This document shows positions 37,886 to 48,281 of a stretch of DNA of 64,000 nucleotides, piece by piece. Source of the DNA: Pseudomonas syringae (GTDB lineage Bacteria > Pseudomonadota > Gammaproteobacteria > Pseudomonadales > Pseudomonadaceae); NCBI RefSeq assembly GCF_021605415.1, contig NZ_WKEQ01000011.1, positions 91,844 to 155,843 on the forward strand, in the 5' to 3' direction. A program made the translations under genes and the position numbers. The notes beneath the pieces are model-generated. The model made no database searches. It saw nothing but the letters and a program-made list of their open reading frames with translations, and was not told the DNA's origin. Numbering within the stretch: position 1 is the first letter of the stretch; each line of letters begins with the position of its first letter.

Positions 37886-38451
37886 GTTTTGATCAATCCA
37901 CTGAATCCGAGAAAAGCCACGGCCATCAGTCCAGCGCCGATCAACTGGATCGGCAGGCCGCGAAAGGGCAGTGGGATATCGTTGTCGTTCGTGCGTGCGC
38001 GCAAATCATTGAACAAAATCAGCACCAGCCAGAAGCCGAGGCCGGCGCCAAGACTTGTCGCCAAGACATGCAGCAAGCCTTGATCGTTTTGCGCGTTGGT
38101 CAGCGCCAGACCCAGCACGCCGGCATTGCCCAGCAACAACGGCCACAAGCCATCGAATGACAGCGTCGGCAGCGCGCGGCCCAACCCCCTGAGCAACGGC
38201 GCGATCAGCAAGACGCTCAACGGCAGAAACACGAACAGCCGCAGCGCTTGCAGTTGTAACGGCACCAGCAGCCAGTGAAACACCACGTAACCGAGCGTGC
38301 CGACGATCACCATCAGGCACAGTGTCGCCAGCCCCAATGCATGCATTTGGCGCCGCTCGCCGGCCAATAGCGGATCGACGCCCAGCGGCGTATGCAACAC
38401 GAGGTTGTTGATCAGCGCAGCACTGATGAGCGTAAGCACGATGTCGGTCAT
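37882..38451 (-). CDS. rnfA: RnfA/RsxA-like membrane subunit lacking cluster cysteines
   Basis: A 189-residue six-span protein that aligns with E. coli RsxA end to end ([19 protein letters not shown] at the start, [20 protein letters not shown] near the end). Both cysteines that bind the intramembrane [2Fe-2S] cluster are replaced: position 26 is Asp (LGVDPLLAG against LGLCPFMGV) and position 110 is Ala (LLGNAGVLG against TTNCAVLG). It is the first gene of the operon, starting 131 bp from the metG end. Confidence 0.88.
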   Translation of the reverse strand: MTDIVLTLISAALINNLVLHTPLGVDPLLAGERRQMHALGLATLCLMVIVGTLGYVVFHWLLVPLQLQALRLFVFLPLSVLLIAPLLRGLGRALPTLSFDGLWPLLLGNAGVLGLALTNAQNDQGLLHVLATSLGAGLGFWLVLILFNDLRARTNDNDIPLPFRGLPIQLIGAGLMAVAFLGFSGLIKT

Positions 38452-38526
38452 GGTTCTGCCGGCAGGAAGGCCCGTTTCATTAAAGGTTAGGCATTATCCG
38501 GCGTGCGTGGAGAGCGGGCCAGATAT

Positions 38527-38564
38527 GAAAAATCCCACAGGCGCACGGGGTACGCCTGTGGGAT
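38527..38564 (-). terminator. Terminator of metG
   Basis: ATCCCACAGGCG pairs with CGCCTGTGGGAT (38532-38564); on the minus strand the stem is followed by TTTTTCAT, 18 bp after the metG stop. Confidence 0.8.
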
Positions 38565-38581
38565 CGCTGTCGCGCAAAGCC

Positions 38582-40633
38582 TTACTTGATGCGCTGGCCC
38601 GGCTTGGCGCCGCTGTCCGGGCTCAGCAGGTAAATTTCTTCACCGCCGGGGCCGGCTGCCATCACCATGCCTTCGGAGATGCCGAACTTCATTTTCCGTG
38701 GCTTAAGGTTGGCGATCATCATGGTCAGGCGACCATCAAGCTTGGACGGATCCGGGTAAGCGCTCTTGATCCCCGAGAACACGTTGCGTTGCTCATCACC
38801 GATGTCCAGGGTCAGGCGCAGCAGCTTGTCGGCGCCTTCCACGTGTTCAGCCTTGACGATCAGTGCGACGCGCAGGTCGACGGCAGCAAAGGTGTCGAAG
38901 TCGATTTCCGCCGACAGCGGATCCTTGGTCAGTTCGCCATTACCTGCCGGGGCGGCTGCACTGGTGTCGGTCTGGCTGGCGGTCAGGTCTTCTTTCGAGG
39001 CGTCGGACATGGCTTGTACTTTTACCGGGTCGATGCGGGTCATCAGTGGCTTGAACTCGTTCAACTGATGATTGGCCAGCAGGGTGGTGTGATCGTTCCA
39101 GGTCAGCGGCGCGACGTTGAGGAACGCCTCGGCATCGGCGGCCAGCAGCGGCAGCACCGGTTTGAGGAAGATCACCAGTTGGCGGAACAGGTTGATGCCG
39201 GTGGCGCAGATCGCCTGGACTTCATCCTGTTTGCCTTCCTGCTTGTTCAGCGACCACGGTGCCTTATCGGCGATCCACGCGTTGGCGCGGTCAGCCAGGC
39301 CCATGATTTCGCGCATGGCACGGGCAAAGTCGCGGGCTTCATACGCATCGGCGATGCTTGGCGCGGCGGCGAGGAACGCTTCGGTCAGTTCAGGCGCTGC
39401 ATTGCTGTCGACCATCACGCCGGCATTGCCTTTGTTGATGAAACCGGCGCAACGGCTGGCGATGTTGACCACTTTGCCGACCAGGTCAGAGTTGACCTTC
39501 TGCACGAAGTCTTCAAGGTTCAGGTCGAGGTCATCGACGCCACGCCCCAGTTTGGAGGCGTAGTAGTAGCGCAGGTATTCCGGCGACAGATGATCCAGAT
39601 ACGTGCGGGCCTTGATGAAAGTGCCGCGGGATTTGGACATCTTCTGGCCGTTGACGGTCAGGTAACCGTGCACATTGATCCCGGTCGGCTTGCGGAAACC
39701 GGCGCCTTCGAGCATCGCTGGCCAGAACAGGGCGTGGAAGTTGACGATGTCCTTGCCGATGAAGTGATACAGCTCGGCGGTGGAATCCTTGCCCCAGAAC
39801 GCGTCGAAATCGAGTTCCGGCGTGCGGTCGCAAAGGTTCTTGAAGCTGGCCATGTAGCCGATCGGCGCATCCAGCCACACGTAGAAATACTTGCCCGGCT
39901 CGCCCGGGATCTCGAAACCGAAGTACGGCGCATCGCGGGAGATGTCCCACTGTTGCAGGCCGGCGTCCAGCCATTCGGCGAGCTTGTTGGCGACGGCGTC
40001 CTGCAAGGTGCCGCTGCGTGTCCAGGTCTGCAACATCTGCTGGAAATCCGGCAGCTTGAAGAAAAAGTGCTGGGAATCCTTGAGTACAGGCGTGGCGCCG
40101 GAAATCGCCGATTTCGGATCCTTCAGATCAGTCGGCGCGTAGGTCGCACCGCATTTTTCGCAGTTGTCGCCGTACTGGTCTTCGGTACCGCATTTCGGGC
40201 AGGTGCCCTTGATGAAGCGATCGGCCAGGAACATTTTCTTTTCCGGGTCGAAATACTGGGTGATCGAACGTTGGGCAATGTGCCCGGCATCACGCAGCTT
40301 CAGGTAGATCTGGCTCGACAGCTCACGGTTTTCTTCAGCGTGAGTGGAGTGGAAATTGTCGAAATCGACCAGGAACTCGGCAAAGTCGGCGCTGTGTTCA
40401 GCCTGTACGTTGGCGATCAGTTGTTCAGGGGTGATGCCTTCCTTTTCCGCGCGCAGCATGATCGCCGAACCGTGGGCGTCGTCGGCGCAGACGTAAATGC
40501 ATTGGTTGCCACGGTGTTTCTGGAAGCGCACCCACATATCGGTCTGGATGTATTCCAGCATATGGCCAAGGTGAATCGAACCGTTGGCGTAGGGCAGGGC
40601 GCTGGTGACGAGGATCTTGCGTGGTTCGGACAT
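38582..40633 (-). CDS. metG: Methionyl-tRNA synthetase
   Basis: A 683-residue class I synthetase. The HIGH-type motif is HLGH ([10 protein letters not shown]), the KMSKS loop is [10 protein letters not shown], and the zinc knuckles are in [18 protein letters not shown]. The C-terminal oligonucleotide-binding dimerisation domain ([20 protein letters not shown]) is present, so this is the long form. A Ser/Thr/Asp-rich linker joins the domains. Divergent from apbC with a 223-bp gap. Confidence 0.97.
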   Translation of the reverse strand: MSEPRKILVTSALPYANGSIHLGHMLEYIQTDMWVRFQKHRGNQCIYVCADDAHGSAIMLRAEKEGITPEQLIANVQAEHSADFAEFLVDFDNFHSTHAEENRELSSQIYLKLRDAGHIAQRSITQYFDPEKKMFLADRFIKGTCPKCGTEDQYGDNCEKCGATYAPTDLKDPKSAISGATPVLKDSQHFFFKLPDFQQMLQTWTRSGTLQDAVANKLAEWLDAGLQQWDISRDAPYFGFEIPGEPGKYFYVWLDAPIGYMASFKNLCDRTPELDFDAFWGKDSTAELYHFIGKDIVNFHALFWPAMLEGAGFRKPTGINVHGYLTVNGQKMSKSRGTFIKARTYLDHLSPEYLRYYYASKLGRGVDDLDLNLEDFVQKVNSDLVGKVVNIASRCAGFINKGNAGVMVDSNAAPELTEAFLAAAPSIADAYEARDFARAMREIMGLADRANAWIADKAPWSLNKQEGKQDEVQAICATGINLFRQLVIFLKPVLPLLAADAEAFLNVAPLTWNDHTTLLANHQLNEFKPLMTRIDPVKVQAMSDASKEDLTASQTDTSAAAPAGNGELTKDPLSAEIDFDTFAAVDLRVALIVKAEHVEGADKLLRLTLDIGDEQRNVFSGIKSAYPDPSKLDGRLTMMIANLKPRKMKFGISEGMVMAAGPGGEEIYLLSPDSGAKPGQRIK

Positions 40634-40731
40634 GTGGGGCTTCGCTACTTGATGAAACGGAGGTCGGCCACTATAAAGCGCTGGCGCATATTTTTCACCC
40701 TGTGCACCTGTTTCACTGGATGAGCAGACAG

Positions 40732-40807
40732 AAAAGATCGCGGCCTTCGCCAGCTCCAGCAGATGTGCGCCGATCTCCCAAGGAGCTGCCGAAGGCTGCG
40801 ATCTTTT
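40732..40807. repeat. REP-like inverted pair, family B
   Basis: AAAAGATCGCGGCCTTCGCC (40732-40751) and GGAGCTGCCGAAGGCTGCG plus ATCTTTT (40782-40807) face each other in the intergenic region between metG and apbC, 50 bp before apbC. Confidence 0.78.
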
Positions 40808-40856
40808 CAGGTACGATACCCGCCATCATTTCCCAGAATTGTTATCGGAGTTGCCC

Positions 40857-41951
40857 ATGAGTGCCGTCACTCGCGCAGCGGTGGAAGCCGTCCTCAGCCA
40901 GTACACCGACCCTTATCTGAACCAGGATCCGGTCAGCGCCGGTTGCGTGCGCGACATCCAGATCGAGGGCGACCGCGTCAGCGTGAAGCTGGAAATCGGT
41001 TATGCCGCCGGTCTGTTCAAGAGCGGCTGGGCGCAACTGCTGCAATTGGCCATCGAGAACCTTGAAGGCGTCGTCATCGCGCGGGTCGACGTCACCAGCG
41101 TGATCGCGGCGCACAAGGCTCAGGCGCAAATCCCTGGCCTGGCCAACGTGAAGAACGTGGTCGCCGTGGCGTCCGGCAAGGGCGGTGTGGGTAAATCCAC
41201 CACCGCTGCCAACCTCGCGCTGGCGCTGGCCCGTGAAGGTGCCAAAGTCGGCATTCTCGACGCCGATATCTATGGCCCGAGCCAAGGCATCATGTTCGGC
41301 ATTCCCGAAGGCACGCGTCCACAAATCAAGGATCAGAAGTGGTTCGTGCCGCTCAAGGCCCACGGCGTCGAGGTCATGTCGATGGCGTTTTTGACCGACG
41401 ACAACACGCCGATGGTCTGGCGCGGGCCGATGGTGTCCGGCGCGTTGCTGCAACTGGTTACGCAAACCGCGTGGGGTGATCTGGATTATCTGGTCATCGA
41501 CATGCCGCCAGGCACTGGCGACATCCAGTTGACTCTGGCGCAGAAAGTCCCGGTCGCCGGCGCGGTCATCGTCACGACGCCACAGGATCTGGCCCTGCTC
41601 GATGCGCGCAAAGGCGTGGAAATGTTCCGCAAGGTCAACATTCCGGTGCTGGGCGTGGTGGAAAACATGGCCGTGCACATCTGTTCGAACTGCGGCCATG
41701 CCGAGCATCTGTTCGGTGAGGGCGGCGGTGAGAAACTGGCGACCCAGTTCGGCGTGGAACTGCTGGCCTCGCTGCCGCTGTCGATGCTGATCCGTGAACA
41801 GGCCGATGGCGGCAAACCGACGGTGATCGCCGAGCCGGACAGCCAGATCGCGATGGTCTATCAGGAACTCGCCCGCCACGTGGGCGCGCGGATCGTCTTG
41901 CAGGAAGCCGCGTCGCCGGCGATGCCGAACATCACCATCAGCGACGATTGA
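40857..41951 (+). CDS. apbC: Iron-sulfur cluster carrier protein ApbC/Mrp
   Basis: A 364-residue P-loop ATPase of the Mrp/NBP35 family: an N-terminal DUF59/MIP18-like domain (about 1-85), a deviant Walker A GKGGVGKSTTAANL, switch DADIYGPSQG, and the CxxC cluster-transfer pair in ICSNCGHAEH near residue 280. It binds and transfers [4Fe-4S] clusters to apoproteins. The start MSAVTRAAVEA at 40857 was chosen over an upstream in-frame ATG at 40839-region on conservation. Single gene. Confidence 0.93.
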   Translation: MSAVTRAAVEAVLSQYTDPYLNQDPVSAGCVRDIQIEGDRVSVKLEIGYAAGLFKSGWAQLLQLAIENLEGVVIARVDVTSVIAAHKAQAQIPGLANVKNVVAVASGKGGVGKSTTAANLALALAREGAKVGILDADIYGPSQGIMFGIPEGTRPQIKDQKWFVPLKAHGVEVMSMAFLTDDNTPMVWRGPMVSGALLQLVTQTAWGDLDYLVIDMPPGTGDIQLTLAQKVPVAGAVIVTTPQDLALLDARKGVEMFRKVNIPVLGVVENMAVHICSNCGHAEHLFGEGGGEKLATQFGVELLASLPLSMLIREQADGGKPTVIAEPDSQIAMVYQELARHVGARIVLQEAASPAMPNITISDD

Positions 41952-41974
41952 TCAATCCGTAATACGCAATACCC

Positions 41975-42002
41975 TGTGGGAGCGAGCAGGTTCGCTCCCA
42001 CA
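41975..42002. repeat. Single REP-like hairpin, family A, between convergent genes
   Basis: TGTGGGAGCGA-GCAGGT-TCGCTCCCACA, perfect 11-bp arms, lying between apbC and the convergent SDR gene; likely terminator. Confidence 0.75.
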
Positions 42003-42019
42003 TCGGTTTTGCGGTGGGG

Positions 42020-42778
42020 TTAGATGCGCAACCCGCCATCCATCTCCAGAATCCGGCCGGTGTAGTAGTCGTTCTCGAAGATATACGCCGCCGAATGGGC
42101 GATTTCTTCCGGTTTGCCCATGCGCTTGAGCGGAATTCCCGAAGTCATCTTCTCCAGCGCCTCCGGCTTCATGCTCAGGGTCATCTCGGTTTCGATAAAG
42201 CCCGGAGCGATGCCCGCTACGCGAATGCCGTAACGCGCCAGCTCTTTCGCCCAGGTCACTGTCGCCGCAGCAACACCAGCCTTGGCAGCGGAGTAGTTGG
42301 TCTGGCCGACGTTCCCTGCGCGGGAAATCGACGAGATGTTGATGATCGCACCGCTGTTTTTAAGCTCGACCATTTTCGCCGCGACTTCACGGGTGCACAG
42401 GAACACGCCGGTCAGGTTGACGTCGATGACTGCCTGCCATTGGGCCAGGCTCATCTTGGTCATTTCGCCGTCCTTGACCTTGAGCAGCAGACCATCACGC
42501 AGGATCCCGGCATTGTTGATCAAACCGTGGATCGCGCCGAAATCTTCAGCAACCTGCGCAACCATGTGCTCGACCTGTTCTTCATTCGCGACGTTACACA
42601 GATAACTGCGCGCTTCGACGCCTTTGGCTTTGCACGCCGCGACAGCGTCGTCGAGTTTTTCCTGGTTCAAATCCACCAGCGCCAGTTTCGCGCCTTTGCC
42701 GGCGAAATACTCGGCCATGGAGCGGCCCAAACCCTGGCAACCGCCCGTGATAATGATTACTTTGTCGTTGAGTTGCAT
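42020..42778 (-). CDS. Short-chain dehydrogenase/reductase, FabG-like
   Basis: A 252-residue SDR: cofactor motif TGGCQGLG near residue 11, an Asp after beta-2 (ALVDLN) that suggests NAD(H) preference, NNAG ([10 protein letters not shown]), catalytic Ser-Tyr-Lys in [19 protein letters not shown] and a typical C-terminus ([12 protein letters not shown]). It resembles 3-oxoacyl-ACP reductases, but the substrate is not certain. The ATG at 42778 (MQLNDK) has AGGGG at good spacing; the ATG at 42784 is too close to it. Confidence 0.88.
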   Translation of the reverse strand: MQLNDKVIIITGGCQGLGRSMAEYFAGKGAKLALVDLNQEKLDDAVAACKAKGVEARSYLCNVANEEQVEHMVAQVAEDFGAIHGLINNAGILRDGLLLKVKDGEMTKMSLAQWQAVIDVNLTGVFLCTREVAAKMVELKNSGAIINISSISRAGNVGQTNYSAAKAGVAAATVTWAKELARYGIRVAGIAPGFIETEMTLSMKPEALEKMTSGIPLKRMGKPEEIAHSAAYIFENDYYTGRILEMDGGLRI

Positions 42779-42943
42779 TGGCATGCCCCTTTAGCAGGTC
42801 TGAGTAGTGTCCTTTAGAGAGCCTCTCGATCTGCGCCCGACATGGCCTGGCTGCACATGAGAATTGCCCCGATGGCGCGACTGGAAACTTATCGCCAGGC
42901 GCCTGTCCGTTTTTTCGACGGATTCTATTTAAGGAGTCATAAA

Positions 42944-43675
42944 TTGAGCGTTGAAGCGGCCAAGAATGCCCGAGAATTGCTTCTCAAGGAATACCGTGGG
43001 GTGTTGTCGACCCACTCCAAATCAATGCCCGGTTTTCCGTTTGGCTCCGTGGTGCCTTACTGTCTCGATGAGCAGGGTCGACCACTTATCCTCATTAGCC
43101 GCATTGCACAGCACACGCATAACCTGCAAAAGGATCCGAAATGCTCGCTGCTGGTCGGTGAGCGCGAGGCTGATGATGTGCAGGCCGTAGGCCGCCTGAC
43201 CTATCTGGCGCAAGGAAAAAAACTTGAAGAGCCGGCCGCCATCGAGGCCGCCGCCGAGCGTTACTACCGCTATTTCCCCGACTCGCAAAACTATCACAAG
43301 GCCCACGATTTCGATTTCTGGGTGCTGACACCGGTACGCCACCGCTACATCGGCGGTTTCGGCGCGATCCACTGGGTCGATCAATTGACCCTGACCAATC
43401 CGTTCGCCGGCAAGACCGAGATCAGCATGGTCGAGCACATGAACAGCGATCACGCCAAAGCCATCGCCCATTACGTCGAACTCGCCGGTCTGCCGAACAC
43501 CGTGCCGGCGCAAATGGCCGGGATCGATACTGAAGGCATGCATTTGCGTATTGGTCAGGCGCTGTACTGGCTGCCGTTTCCGGCGCCTTGTAATACGCCG
43601 ACACAAGTGCGCGAAGCCTTGGTTTCTCTGGCTCACGCCACGCATTGGCCAAAAAATGAAGTGGCCGACGCTTGA
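42944..43675 (+). CDS. hugZ: HugZ-type haem utilisation protein
   Basis: A 243-residue protein of the split-barrel flavin/haem fold (pyridoxamine-phosphate-oxidase-like, HugZ group). The N-terminal barrel contains THSKSMPGFPFGSVVPYC and the C-terminal DUF2470-like domain contains MVEHMNSDHAKAIAHYVEL. HugZ homologues bind or degrade haem; enzymatic activity varies between members. The start is most likely the TTG at 42944: AAGGAG sits 7 nt upstream and the conserved protein begins there (SVEAAKNARELLLKEYRG). ATG codons further upstream have no ribosome binding site. Confidence 0.82.
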   Translation: MSVEAAKNARELLLKEYRGVLSTHSKSMPGFPFGSVVPYCLDEQGRPLILISRIAQHTHNLQKDPKCSLLVGEREADDVQAVGRLTYLAQGKKLEEPAAIEAAAERYYRYFPDSQNYHKAHDFDFWVLTPVRHRYIGGFGAIHWVDQLTLTNPFAGKTEISMVEHMNSDHAKAIAHYVELAGLPNTVPAQMAGIDTEGMHLRIGQALYWLPFPAPCNTPTQVREALVSLAHATHWPKNEVADA

Positions 43676-43740
43676 ATTCACGAAAGGGCGACGTCATCTA
43701 AGGCTTACTGCAAGGCATTTCTTGCGTTGAGGAAACTTTG

Positions 43741-44220
43741 ATGCGCCCTTTTTTGTTGCTCTTTCTGCTGTTTCCGGTGCTGGAGCTGTTCGTATTCGTC
43801 AAGGTGGCAGGCTCTATCGGGTTTTTCCCGGCCCTGCTGCTGGTCATTCTCGGCTCGATGTTCGGCGTTTTCGTGCTGCGCGTCGCCGGCCTCGCCACGG
43901 CGCTGCGTGCCCGTGAAAGCCTGAACCGTGGCGAACTGCCGGCGCAGACCATGCTTGAAGGTTTGATGCTGGCATTGGCTGGCGGTCTGTTGATCCTGCC
44001 GGGCTTCATCAGCGATGTGGTCGGCCTGGTCATGTTGCTGCCGCTCAGCCGTCGCCTGCTGGCCAATAAAATGCGCCAGCGCGCCGAAGACGCCGCCATG
44101 CGTCAACGCGCCTTCGCCGACGACCTGCAACAACCTCGCGGCGGTCCCGCTCCGCGTCAGCCTTTGGGGCGTGAGGGTGATGTGATCGAAGGCGAATTCG
44201 AGCATCGCGATTCCAAGTAA
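43741..44220 (+). CDS. fxsA: FxsA family membrane protein
   Basis: A 159-residue protein with a hydrophobic N-terminal half (three or four spans: PFLLLFLLFPVLELFVFV, FFPALLLVILGSMFGVFVL, LMLALAGGLLILPGF) and a charged cytoplasmic tail. E. coli FxsA relieves exclusion of phage T7 by the F plasmid when overexpressed; its normal role is unknown. The ATG at 43741 has TTGAGGAAA upstream. It precedes groES in many pseudomonads but is separated from it here by a terminator. Confidence 0.9.
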   Translation: MRPFLLLFLLFPVLELFVFVKVAGSIGFFPALLLVILGSMFGVFVLRVAGLATALRARESLNRGELPAQTMLEGLMLALAGGLLILPGFISDVVGLVMLLPLSRRLLANKMRQRAEDAAMRQRAFADDLQQPRGGPAPRQPLGREGDVIEGEFEHRDSK

Positions 44221-44231
44221 CATCGGTTTCG

Positions 44232-44255
44232 ACACGGCACCTTCGGGTGCCGTGT
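44232..44255 (+). terminator. Terminator of fxsA with UUCG tetraloop
   Basis: ACACGGCACC-TTCG-GGTGCCGTGT, a perfect 10-bp stem closed by the very stable C(UUCG)G tetraloop. The following T content is moderate. Confidence 0.75.
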
Positions 44256-44285
44256 TCGTTTCGGGCGAAAAATTTTCCATCCTCG

Positions 44286-44315
44286 CCCTTGTAATAAGCT
44301 TATGCGCCCTTATGT
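44286..44315 (+). promoter_or_regulatory. Heat-shock (sigma-32) type promoter of groESL
   Basis: CCCTTGTAA with its core CTTGTA at 44288-44293, 13 bp, then CCCTTATGT (44307-44315). This resembles the sigma-32 consensus CTTGAA-N13-15-CCCCATnT. It leaves a leader of about 130 nt before groES. Confidence 0.6.
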
Positions 44316-44358
44316 ATCGGTCACCGCAAGGTTTCTGGCATTTGCCAGACAGACTTTC

Positions 44359-44395
44359 GCGACTCGCTCGACGAGTCGCAACCGGCGAAGGCCGG
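44359..44395 (+). other. Two stem-loops in the groES leader
   Basis: GCGACTCG-CTCGA-CGAGTCGC (44359-44379) and CCGGC-GAAG-GCCGG (44382-44395-region) are adjacent perfect hairpins about 60 nt before the groES start and its AGGAGA ribosome binding site. They may protect or thermally tune the mRNA. Confidence 0.55.
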
Positions 44396-44456
44396 ATTGT
44401 TAAACCCGCCGGGGACTACACCGGCCGATGAAAACCACAATTAGGAGAGATCGACA

Positions 44457-44750
44457 ATGAAGCTTCGTCCTTTGCATGACCGCGTCGTCATCCGTCGCAG
44501 CGAAGAAGAAAAGAAAACCGCTGGCGGCATCGTCCTGCCAGGTTCGGCTGCTGAAAAAGCCAACCACGGTGTGATCGTCGCTGCAGGCCCGGGCAAGACT
44601 CTGGAAAACGGTGACGTACGTGCGCTGGCCGTGACAGTCGGCGACAAGGTCGTGTTCGGTCCTTACTCCGGAAGCAACACTGTGAAAGTCGACGGCGAAG
44701 ACCTGCTGGTCATGGCTGAGAACGAGATTCTCGCCGTACTGGAAGACTGA
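44457..44750 (+). CDS. groES: Co-chaperonin GroES
   Basis: A 97-residue GroES with the usual start [20 protein letters not shown], the mobile loop [14 protein letters not shown] that contacts GroEL, and the conserved [18 protein letters not shown] precedes the ATG. Followed by groEL after 49 bp; one operon from a heat-shock-type promoter. Confidence 0.98.
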   Translation: MKLRPLHDRVVIRRSEEEKKTAGGIVLPGSAAEKANHGVIVAAGPGKTLENGDVRALAVTVGDKVVFGPYSGSNTVKVDGEDLLVMAENEILAVLED

Positions 44751-44787
44751 TTCCCCGCTCATTTTCCCGTTACTACAAAGTATTTAA

Positions 44788-46446
<1,659 letters not shown>

Positions 46447-46466
46447 GCCAGCCTTACCCGTAACGC

Positions 46467-46500
46467 AAAACCCCGCTGGCGAAAGCCAGCGGGGTTTTTT
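46467..46500 (+). terminator. Terminator of groESL
   Basis: CCCCGCTGGC-GAAA-GCCAGCGGGG followed by six Ts: 10-bp GC-rich stem, GNRA tetraloop, U-run. A classic intrinsic terminator. Confidence 0.92.
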
Positions 46501-46543
46501 ATTGCCTCCGACTTGATGTTCACCTTTACCCGAGGCGCGGCCA

Positions 46544-46623
46544 TCGCTGGCAAGCCAGACTCCCACAGTGTTCACAGATGCTATGAGCAACAGTGAACAC
46601 TGTGGGAGCTGGCTTGCCAGCGA
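46544..46623. repeat. REP-like inverted pair, family A (GGCTTGCCAGCGA variant)
   Basis: TCGCTGGCAAGCCAG at 46544-46558 and CTGGCTTGCCAGCGA at 46609-46623 are perfect inverse copies; the inner arms ACTCCCACAGTGTTCAC and GTGAACACTGTGGGAG also pair. It lies between groEL and the convergent PAP2 gene. Confidence 0.82.
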
Positions 46624-46633
46624 TGGCATCAGT

Positions 46634-47377
46634 TCAGACGCTGACCGGTTGTGCGTTGACCACCGATTCGTCTTTCGCCGCCGGGCGATACAGCACCCAG
46701 TAATACGACCCCAGACAAATCAGCCAGCAGAAAATCGCCGTCCACACGTTGTGCGAAAAAAAGTGCGCGCCTTGCATCATCCGGCTCACGGAAAAGACTG
46801 TGCCCAGCGCAAAGGCAAAGATAAACGCCTTGCGCGCCAGTTTCGGTTTGCGGTCACGCAGGACGAAGAACAATGCAAACAGGGTAAACCCGGTGGCCGC
46901 ATGTCCGCCCGGCCAGCAACGTCCGGGCTTGTCGGTTTCGGGGCGATGGTCGAGCAGTTTGCTATAAGTCTCATGCCCGCCGAATTGTTCCAGGCTCCAT
47001 GGGCATTGCACCGCCGTCACGGCCTTGACCGGCGTGACGAACGAAGTCGCCAGGCCCAGTGACAACACCAGGCAGCCCAGTTCCCGTTTGAACGGTTTGA
47101 GGCGTTCCATGAAAAACGAACCGACGAAACCGACAATGGCCAGCACCGAAAAGCCAATCACGAGCTGTTTGGCGCGGTCGTGGAGGATGTCTTCGAGGAA
47201 ATAGCTATGGCGCCCGATGAAGTCGCCAGCAGCCGGATCGTAAAATTTTGTGGCGAGGAACATGTCCAGATCGGTCATTTCCAGCAGCAACAGAATGATT
47301 GCTGCTGCAACGGGTATCCCCAAGGCTAGCCAGAAGTTCAAAGGCCTGGGAGCGGGGCGGGCAATGGTCGACGCCAT
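46634..47377 (-). CDS. PAP2-family membrane phosphatase
   Basis: A 247-residue protein with six spans. PAP2 motifs are recognisable in variant form: RPETDKPGRCWPGGHAATG (PGGH for PSGH) and SRMMQGAHFFSHNVW (His and Asn where others have Asp). Such proteins remove phosphate from lipids such as undecaprenyl pyrophosphate or lipid A. The ATG at 47377 (MASTIARPAP) was chosen. A perfect ColR box (47466-47481) lies 89 bp upstream in the right orientation, and the gene is divergent from colR, so it is probably a ColRS target for envelope maintenance. Confidence 0.85.
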   Translation of the reverse strand: MASTIARPAPRPLNFWLALGIPVAAAIILLLLEMTDLDMFLATKFYDPAAGDFIGRHSYFLEDILHDRAKQLVIGFSVLAIVGFVGSFFMERLKPFKRELGCLVLSLGLATSFVTPVKAVTAVQCPWSLEQFGGHETYSKLLDHRPETDKPGRCWPGGHAATGFTLFALFFVLRDRKPKLARKAFIFAFALGTVFSVSRMMQGAHFFSHNVWTAIFCWLICLGSYYWVLYRPAAKDESVVNAQPVSV

Positions 47378-47465
47378 GGGCGATTCCTTGATCGGTAGAT
47401 GTGTGCTGAAGTGCGCAACCGCGCGGATTCTGCTCGCGCCTCTGTAGGTGATTTGTCGACCGAGA

Positions 47466-47481
47466 GTGAAAAAAACGTGAA
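47466..47481 (-). promoter_or_regulatory. ColR box upstream of the PAP2 gene (perfect)
   Basis: The minus strand reads TTCACGTTTTTTTCAC, matching the ColR motif as I recall it, (T/C)(T/C)NA(C/G)NN(T/C)TTTTTCAC, at all defined positions. Confidence 0.7.
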
Positions 47482-47597
47482 GCGCTGCAAAGTGCATGAA
47501 TGCGCTCAAACAACCCATACACGCCTAGCCCTGAGCCACGCTTGGCCTTAAGCTGCGCGGGCCACGACGGCCGTAACCGTGAACGGAGGAGGTGCCG

Positions 47598-48281
47598 ATG
47601 CGAATTTTATTGGTTGAAGACAACCGCGACATTCTGGCCAATCTGGCCGACTACCTGGGCCTGAAAGGCTATACGGTCGATTGCGCCCAGGACGGTCTGT
47701 CGGGCCTGCATCTGGCGGCCACCGAACATTACGACCTGATCGTGCTCGACATCATGTTGCCTGGCATCGACGGCTACACCCTGTGCAAGCGCCTGCGCGA
47801 GGACGCCCGCCGCGACACGCCGGTGATCATGCTCACCGCCCGGGATCAACTGGACGACCGCTTGCAGGGCTTCAAGTCCGGGGCTGACGATTATCTGGTC
47901 AAGCCGTTCGCGTTGTCCGAGCTGGCGGCGCGGGTCGAAGCGGTCATGCGCCGTACCCAGGGCGGTGGGCGCCGGGCCTTGCAGGTTGGCGACCTGAATT
48001 ACGATCTCGACACACTGGAAGTGACTCGAGAAGGCAAGTTTTTGAAACTCAACCCGGTCGGCCTCAAACTGCTTGCCGTGTTGATGCAGAAAAGCCCGCA
48101 CGTCTTGCGTCGGGAGATTCTCGAAGAAGCGCTGTGGGGCGACGATTGTCCGGACAGCGACAGCCTGCGCAGCCACGTCCACCAATTGCGCCAAGTGATC
48201 GACAAACCGTTCGCCAAGCCTTTGCTGCACACCGTGCACGGCGTGGGTTATCGCTTGGCCGAGGGTCGTGATGGAGTTTAA
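47598..48281 (+). CDS. colR: Response regulator ColR
   Basis: A 227-residue OmpR-type regulator: receiver with Asp51 (LIVLDIMLPGIDGYT), Thr/Lys partner residues (MLTARDQ, LVKPFAL), and a winged-helix domain (about 125-223; VHQLRQVIDKPF, TVHGVGYRLAE). Start ATG at 47598 after GGAGGAGGTG. It overlaps colS by 11 bp. ColRS controls membrane integrity and metal (Zn, Fe, Mn) tolerance in P. putida and root colonisation in P. fluorescens. Confidence 0.93.
   Translation: MRILLVEDNRDILANLADYLGLKGYTVDCAQDGLSGLHLAATEHYDLIVLDIMLPGIDGYTLCKRLREDARRDTPVIMLTARDQLDDRLQGFKSGADDYLVKPFALSELAARVEAVMRRTQGGGRRALQVGDLNYDLDTLEVTREGKFLKLNPVGLKLLAVLMQKSPHVLRREILEEALWGDDCPDSDSLRSHVHQLRQVIDKPFAKPLLHTVHGVGYRLAEGRDGV

Noticed and set aside
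38297..40723. Open frame of about 800 codons on the plus strand across metG
   Set aside because: Antisense of metG; no recognisable protein features.
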